Shown one piece after another: positions 60,430-64,000 of a DNA stretch of 64,000 bases. The position numbers were made by a program, and so were the translations under genes. The stretch is taken from assembly GCF_004323635.1 (NCBI RefSeq), contig NZ_CP036515.1, positions 806,001 through 870,000 on the forward strand. The letters are read 5' to 3'. The notes beneath the pieces are model-generated. The model ran no database searches. It was not told the DNA's origin and saw only the letters and a list, made by a program, of their open reading frames with translations. Within the stretch, counting starts at the first letter, position 1; the number at the start of each line of letters is the position of its first letter. Source of the stretch: Lichenihabitans psoromatis. Its GTDB lineage: Bacteria > Pseudomonadota > Alphaproteobacteria > Rhizobiales > Beijerinckiaceae.

Positions 60430-61473
60430 TCAGAACGACAGGCTGATTGCGACCTGCGGGCTGATGGACGAGCTCGTATTCTTGCCTGCCGCCGAAAATG
60501 CAGCACCCACGATGATGCCCGCTGAACTGGACCAGTTGTACTCGATCGCTGGTGCGATAACCGTGCTGCCGTTCGTCACGTTGCCCGTTTGCACGACGAC
60601 ATTCGCCAGAGTCGAGCCGGTTAAGGCGAACCCACGGCCGTAATTCTGGATGACGTCGAGAGCTAAAACCCATTTCTGGGTCAAGCCATACTCGGCACCG
60701 ATGCCGACATCCGCGGTGAAGCCTGGGTTCACGCGACCGTTGAACCCGGGAAGCGTTCCGTACACGCTCCGTCCCCTGACCGATACGCCGTCGACGGCTT
60801 CGTAAGCCGCGCCAAACAGGCGGAGCCGCATCGGATGATCGCCCCAGGTGTCGAACAGCGATTGCAGCAGCAGGTCTTCCTTCAGCGTATAGGCGCCGGT
60901 CCCAAGTCCATCCAGCGCATTGCCAAGGTGATCGTAACTCCCGAGGGGGAAGCTCATCCCGAGACCGGCCGTAACAGACGGCGACCCGGTCTTGCCGTTC
61001 TGATCGATAAACCGGTACTGCAGTTCGACCGGGAGATCACCGAGGCCCGAACCTTGCGATGTACCTTGATCCGACTGGGCGCGCGTGAAGGATGGAAGCG
61101 TCTCAATTGTCAGGCGGTCCGTGAGGCCGTATTTGAAGAGGGTCACCGACTGCGCCTGGGTCGGATCGTGAGTCGTGGCGCGTTGGGTCCCTCGGCCGTT
61201 AAAGGCTCCCGTTGTCAAGTTGAACAAGCCGTAGGGTTCGATCTCGAACGCGCCCGCTTTCGACAGCGCCGGCGAAGGCGCTTCGAGCGATCCCGTGAAC
61301 CATTGGTCCCGCACGGCCTGATCGGCCTCCTGGGCGAACGTCGAGCTGGACGCACCGGCGACCAGGGCCACGACGAGAGCCCTCACCAACCTGCATCCGC
61401 GGCCCATTCGATAACGGGGAGGAACAAGCGTAGGACCGAAGTGAGCCCCGGCGCCCCTTTGATCGTCAGTCAT
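60430..61473 (-). CDS. Outer-membrane beta-barrel protein
   Basis: This 347-residue protein has an unusually long N-region (22 residues) before a signal peptide that starts at about Met23 and ends near SSSTFAQ. The mature part alternates hydrophobic and polar strands (FEIEPYGLFNL, YRFIDQNG, GLGMSFPLG, LDVIQNYGRGF) and ends in VAISLSF, the aromatic end of a barrel. It resembles the MetA-pathway phenol-degradation/transporter type barrel, so an uptake role is possible. GAGGGGGGG precedes the ATG at 61473. It is the last gene of the leftward aspartate unit, 161 bp after aspT. Confidence 0.7.
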   Translation of the reverse strand: MTDDQRGAGAHFGPTLVPPRYRMGRGCRLVRALVVALVAGASSSTFAQEADQAVRDQWFTGSLEAPSPALSKAGAFEIEPYGLFNLTTGAFNGRGTQRATTHDPTQAQSVTLFKYGLTDRLTIETLPSFTRAQSDQGTSQGSGLGDLPVELQYRFIDQNGKTGSPSVTAGLGMSFPLGSYDHLGNALDGLGTGAYTLKEDLLLQSLFDTWGDHPMRLRLFGAAYEAVDGVSVRGRSVYGTLPGFNGRVNPGFTADVGIGAEYGLTQKWVLALDVIQNYGRGFALTGSTLANVVVQTGNVTNGSTVIAPAIEYNWSSSAGIIVGAAFSAAGKNTSSSISPQVAISLSF

Positions 61474-61634
61474 TATTCCCCCCCTCTGAGTTTCAAGCTG
61501 CCGCTTGCTCCCGCGAACGGGATCGAACTTGCGCGTTCGCGCGCGTCACGACGTCCGGGGCGGTCGGGCACGCCAAGGACCTGGAGACGACCCGGACCAG
61601 CGGAAGCCGTCTGCGCAGGCGATGCGGGGGATGA

Positions 61635-63350
61635 TCAAGCATGCGGGCTGATCGCGGCGAAGGCGGCGACGAACAGGGGGCCTAGAAGCGGCAGCACCAC
61701 GTTGGCAATGGCGTAGGTGACCGTATAGCCCACTACAGGAACCGAATTGCCGGCGGCGGCCTCGGTCGCCTTGATGGCGGGCGTGCTCGCCTGCTGGCCG
61801 GCGATGGCGCCGCACAGGATCGCAGGCTCGATGTGCAGGAGATAGCGGCCGATGTAAACGGACGCGATCGTCGGCACCAACGACACCAGGACGGCGGAGA
61901 CCGGCAGTTCCCAGCCCCGGCTCTTGAGCAGCGTCAGGACGCTCGTCGCCGACGTCAGGCCGATTGCGGCGATGTAGACGGAAAGCCCGAGATCCTTGAG
62001 AACCTGCGACGCCGCCGGTGGGAAACGACCGAACGTCGGCCGCCTGGATCGGAGCCAACCAAAACCGAGCCCCGACAGGAGCGCGCCGGCGCTCCCCAAC
62101 GAAAGCGGCACGCCCGCGACGGGAACGGTGATCATGCCGATCAGGATGCCGAGGACGAGCCCTCCTCCCAGGTAGACGAAGTCCGTGACGTCGCTGGGCG
62201 CCTCGGCCTCGCCGAGAAGACGCGCGGCCCGTGCGACATCTTCCGGCTTGCCGAACAAGCGAAGGACGTCGCCGGTCCGCACCTTCGAGCCGGGCAAGGG
62301 AGGAAGGCTGCGATCCAGACGCTTGACCCCCGCGAGGAACACACCGCGACAGTCGGACGCCCGGAGGAACTCCTCGATCTTGCCCACGTCGGTGTGATGC
62401 ATTGCGCCACGCGTCAGCACCACATCGCGGGTTTCGACGATGAAATCGACGTCCCCAGGCGTGCCGAGTTCCGGTCCGAACACACGCGCCGCATCCGTGA
62501 GCGCCAGGCGAGCGCCCAAGACGGCGACCTCGTCACCGCTCGCAAGCAAGCCGTCGCCCTTCACCGCAACGGACGCGTTGCCTCGCCGGATACCTTCGAC
62601 CGTCGCGTTGCCGCCCAAAGCGGCCTCGACGGCCGCCACGGATTTGCCGGCACCCGCGACGACGCGAAAGGCTCGGCTGCCGAATGCCGGGAATGAGTGT
62701 CCTTGATCCGGATCGAGATTCTCGTCCGCTCCGCCGAGCTTCGCCATCACGCGGCGCGCCTCGTCACGCAGGTTGACGCCCAACAGTCGGGGCGCGCCCT
62801 GGCTTGCAAAGAGCACAATGGTGATGAGGCTGAAGATATAGGACAACGCGTAGGCGGTCGCGACGTTGGCTTGTTGAATCTTGACCGCGTCGGCAGCGAG
62901 CCCCAACCGACCGATCGCCTCGCTGGCGGTGCCGACCATGGCGGATTCCGTCGCCGAACCTGCCAGCAGCCCACTCGCGGTGCCTACGTCCAGCTTGAAG
63001 AGCCAGGTCGCCACGAAGACTACGACGATGATCAGCACGACCTCGACTCCAACGAGCAAGCCCCAAGTCCACGTCGTGCGATCGACGCTGGCGAAAAATT
63101 GCGGCGCAACCGAAAACCCCAAGGCGTAGATGAACAGCGTGAACATGAACCGCTGGAGGCTTGGATCGATGAACACCCCGACCTGGCCGATGATCAGCGC
63201 CGCGATCAGCGTTCCCGCCACCCCGCCAAGTTGGAATGGGCCCACCTTCACGGATCCGATTGAATAGCCTAGTATTAAGGCAGCAAAGATCGCAAGCTCT
63301 GGCTTACCGGCTATGATCTCCTTCAGCGTGATCAGCACCTCATGCAACAT
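61635..63350 (-). CDS. aspT: Aspartate-alanine antiporter (AspT family, AAE)
   Basis: This 571-residue membrane protein has the AAE layout: about five N-terminal helices (LGYSIGSVKVGPFQLGGVAGTLIAALI), two cytosolic RCK_C-like domains (residues about 210-375, with GNATVEGIRRGNASVAVKG and TDVGKIEEFLRASDCRG), then about five C-terminal helices (GGGLVLGILIGMITVPVAG; GYTVTYAIANVVLPLLGPL). AspT exchanges aspartate in for alanine out. The gene directly follows the aspartate 4-decarboxylase gene, the classic partner, which makes the assignment firm. Confidence 0.88.
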   Translation of the reverse strand: MLHEVLITLKEIIAGKPELAIFAALILGYSIGSVKVGPFQLGGVAGTLIAALIIGQVGVFIDPSLQRFMFTLFIYALGFSVAPQFFASVDRTTWTWGLLVGVEVVLIIVVVFVATWLFKLDVGTASGLLAGSATESAMVGTASEAIGRLGLAADAVKIQQANVATAYALSYIFSLITIVLFASQGAPRLLGVNLRDEARRVMAKLGGADENLDPDQGHSFPAFGSRAFRVVAGAGKSVAAVEAALGGNATVEGIRRGNASVAVKGDGLLASGDEVAVLGARLALTDAARVFGPELGTPGDVDFIVETRDVVLTRGAMHHTDVGKIEEFLRASDCRGVFLAGVKRLDRSLPPLPGSKVRTGDVLRLFGKPEDVARAARLLGEAEAPSDVTDFVYLGGGLVLGILIGMITVPVAGVPLSLGSAGALLSGLGFGWLRSRRPTFGRFPPAASQVLKDLGLSVYIAAIGLTSATSVLTLLKSRGWELPVSAVLVSLVPTIASVYIGRYLLHIEPAILCGAIAGQQASTPAIKATEAAAGNSVPVVGYTVTYAIANVVLPLLGPLFVAAFAAISPHA

Positions 63351-63440
63351 CGCTTAAACCTGTATTTAGAGGGATGTTTGCGCGTGACCGTACCGGGATC
63401 GAACAAGTCCATTGCGGTTCAAGCTTCGATCATAAGGACG

Positions 63441-64000
63441 CTATTCAGCAACTGCACGCGCTTGCGAGAATTCCTGGAAATACTCGTCAGCTAATCGTCG
63501 GATTGTCGAACCGATTTTCGTGTAATCGTATTCGTTGAGGTTCGCGAGCGAAGCACGAGCCGAGGGATGCAGCGTCCCGAATCCCTTGCCGGGCAGCAGC
63601 ACAACGCCTCCCTCGTCGGCCAGCCGGAACAGCATTTCCAGCGGTTCTTTCTTGGCGAGCATCCAGCGCGCGAATGCGGCGCCATGAAGCTCGGTTGCGA
63701 TCGCTTCGAGGTCGAGCAAAGTGTAGTAATCCGTTCCGTTTGCATCGTGCGGCTTGGCGACGCCTAACTCGCGATAGAGCGCATCTTGGCGGCGGCGGAT
63801 GATCCGCTTCATGGCCTCGTCGTACGACCCCTCCTCGTCCATCAGTGCGAACAGCGCGAAGAGCGCGATCTGGATCTGCTGCGGGGTCGACAGCCCTGCC
63901 GTGTGGTTCTGCGCGACGGTCCTGCTGTCGGCGACCATGCGGTCGATGAACTTGAGCTTCCTCGGTTCGACCACCAACGTGCCGTAGCGCGCATCCAGCA
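63441..64000 (-). CDS. asdA: Aspartate 4-decarboxylase (bifunctional AsdA), C-terminal part (runs off the window)
   Basis: These 186 codons form the C-terminal part of a PLP enzyme of fold type I, with SLSTPQQIQIALFALFALMDEEG-like helices, YYTLLDLEAIATELHG, and LEMLFRLADEGGVVLLPGKGFG. This matches the end of AsdA, which converts aspartate to alanine and CO2 and also has aminotransferase activity. The N-terminus with the PLP lysine lies beyond 64000. The stop is 90 bp from the aspT start, so both are likely one transcript. Decarboxylation of aspartate consumes a proton, and AspT exports the alanine. Confidence 0.88.
   Translation of the reverse strand, partial: LDARYGTLVVEPRKLKFIDRMVADSRTVAQNHTAGLSTPQQIQIALFALFALMDEEGSYDEAMKRIIRRRQDALYRELGVAKPHDANGTDYYTLLDLEAIATELHGAAFARWMLAKKEPLEMLFRLADEGGVVLLPGKGFGTLHPSARASLANLNEYDYTKIGSTIRRLADEYFQEFSQARAVAE

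Noticed and set aside
1..64000. CRISPR arrays, rRNA genes, complete tRNA genes
   Set aside because: No regularly spaced repeats, no rRNA segments and no complete cloverleaf were recognised. Only the tRNA-Lys 3' remnant at 55382-55428 was found.

Overview
This window is GC-rich chromosomal DNA from an alphaproteobacterium. It is most likely a member of the Hyphomicrobiales close to the Methylobacteriaceae/Beijerinckiaceae/Lichenihabitantaceae. That placement is inferred from the codon bias, the DUF1127 and DUF937 small proteins, the choline ABC genes of the ChoX/ChoW type, the direct-sulfhydrylation methionine genes and a GT2/membrane-fusion polysaccharide operon resembling rhizobial bgsBA. 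No rRNA gene, complete tRNA gene or CRISPR array was seen.

Positions 1-16000 hold mostly housekeeping and stress genes: the start of gshA, a small secreted Lys/Met-rich protein, a divergent LysR/DUF1127 pair sharing a perfect inverted repeat, a DUF937 protein, a MATE exporter, ispH, a nitroreductase, an MFS exporter, gnd, an orphan molybdopterin oxidoreductase, two coupled alpha/beta hydrolases, a class IV aminotransferase and an L,D-transpeptidase.

Positions 16200-27906 form one catabolic unit. A LacI-type regulator faces a long operon of L-threonate dehydrogenase (ltnD), a ribose-type ABC importer (permease, binding protein, double ATPase), an NAD-epimerase-family dehydrogenase, a second beta-hydroxyacid dehydrogenase, an exported esterase, and otnI, otnK and otnC. 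Oxidation, isomerisation, 4-phosphorylation and decarboxylation by these enzymes would turn four-carbon sugar acids (L-threonate, perhaps D-erythronate) into dihydroxyacetone phosphate. Two perfectly inverted LacI-like operators lie between the regulator and ltnD. The extra dehydrogenases and the esterase go beyond the described pathway.

Positions 27900-34460 carry an LLM-class monooxygenase and a three-gene operon (membrane-fusion protein, predicted glycosidase, GT2 synthase) likely to make or export a beta-glucan. Positions 34457-40587 hold a TPP enzyme divergent from a tight trio of free-standing ACP, AMP-forming ligase and ketoreductase, followed by a convergent FATP-type acyl-CoA synthetase. 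Positions 40846-46998 hold metY-metA, a PPP-type phosphatase, choXW without an adjacent ATPase gene, and an EamA transporter. Positions 47062-50413 encode a De Ley-Doudoroff-like sugar operon (sugar 1-dehydrogenase, dgoK, dgoA, ribokinase). YihY, YidB, AqpZ and a mannitol dehydrogenase follow.

Positions 55380-60224 are a degraded integrative element: a tRNA-Lys 3' remnant, two back-to-back perfect hairpins, a P4-type integrase, an AlpA-like protein and a chain of tiny genes overlapping by ATGA. It is cut by an IS3-family insertion with a clear -1 frameshift signal and no target-site duplication. Beyond it lie an outer-membrane barrel protein, an AspT-type antiporter and the end of aspartate 4-decarboxylase, together a candidate aspartate/alanine proton-motive cycle that may be island cargo.
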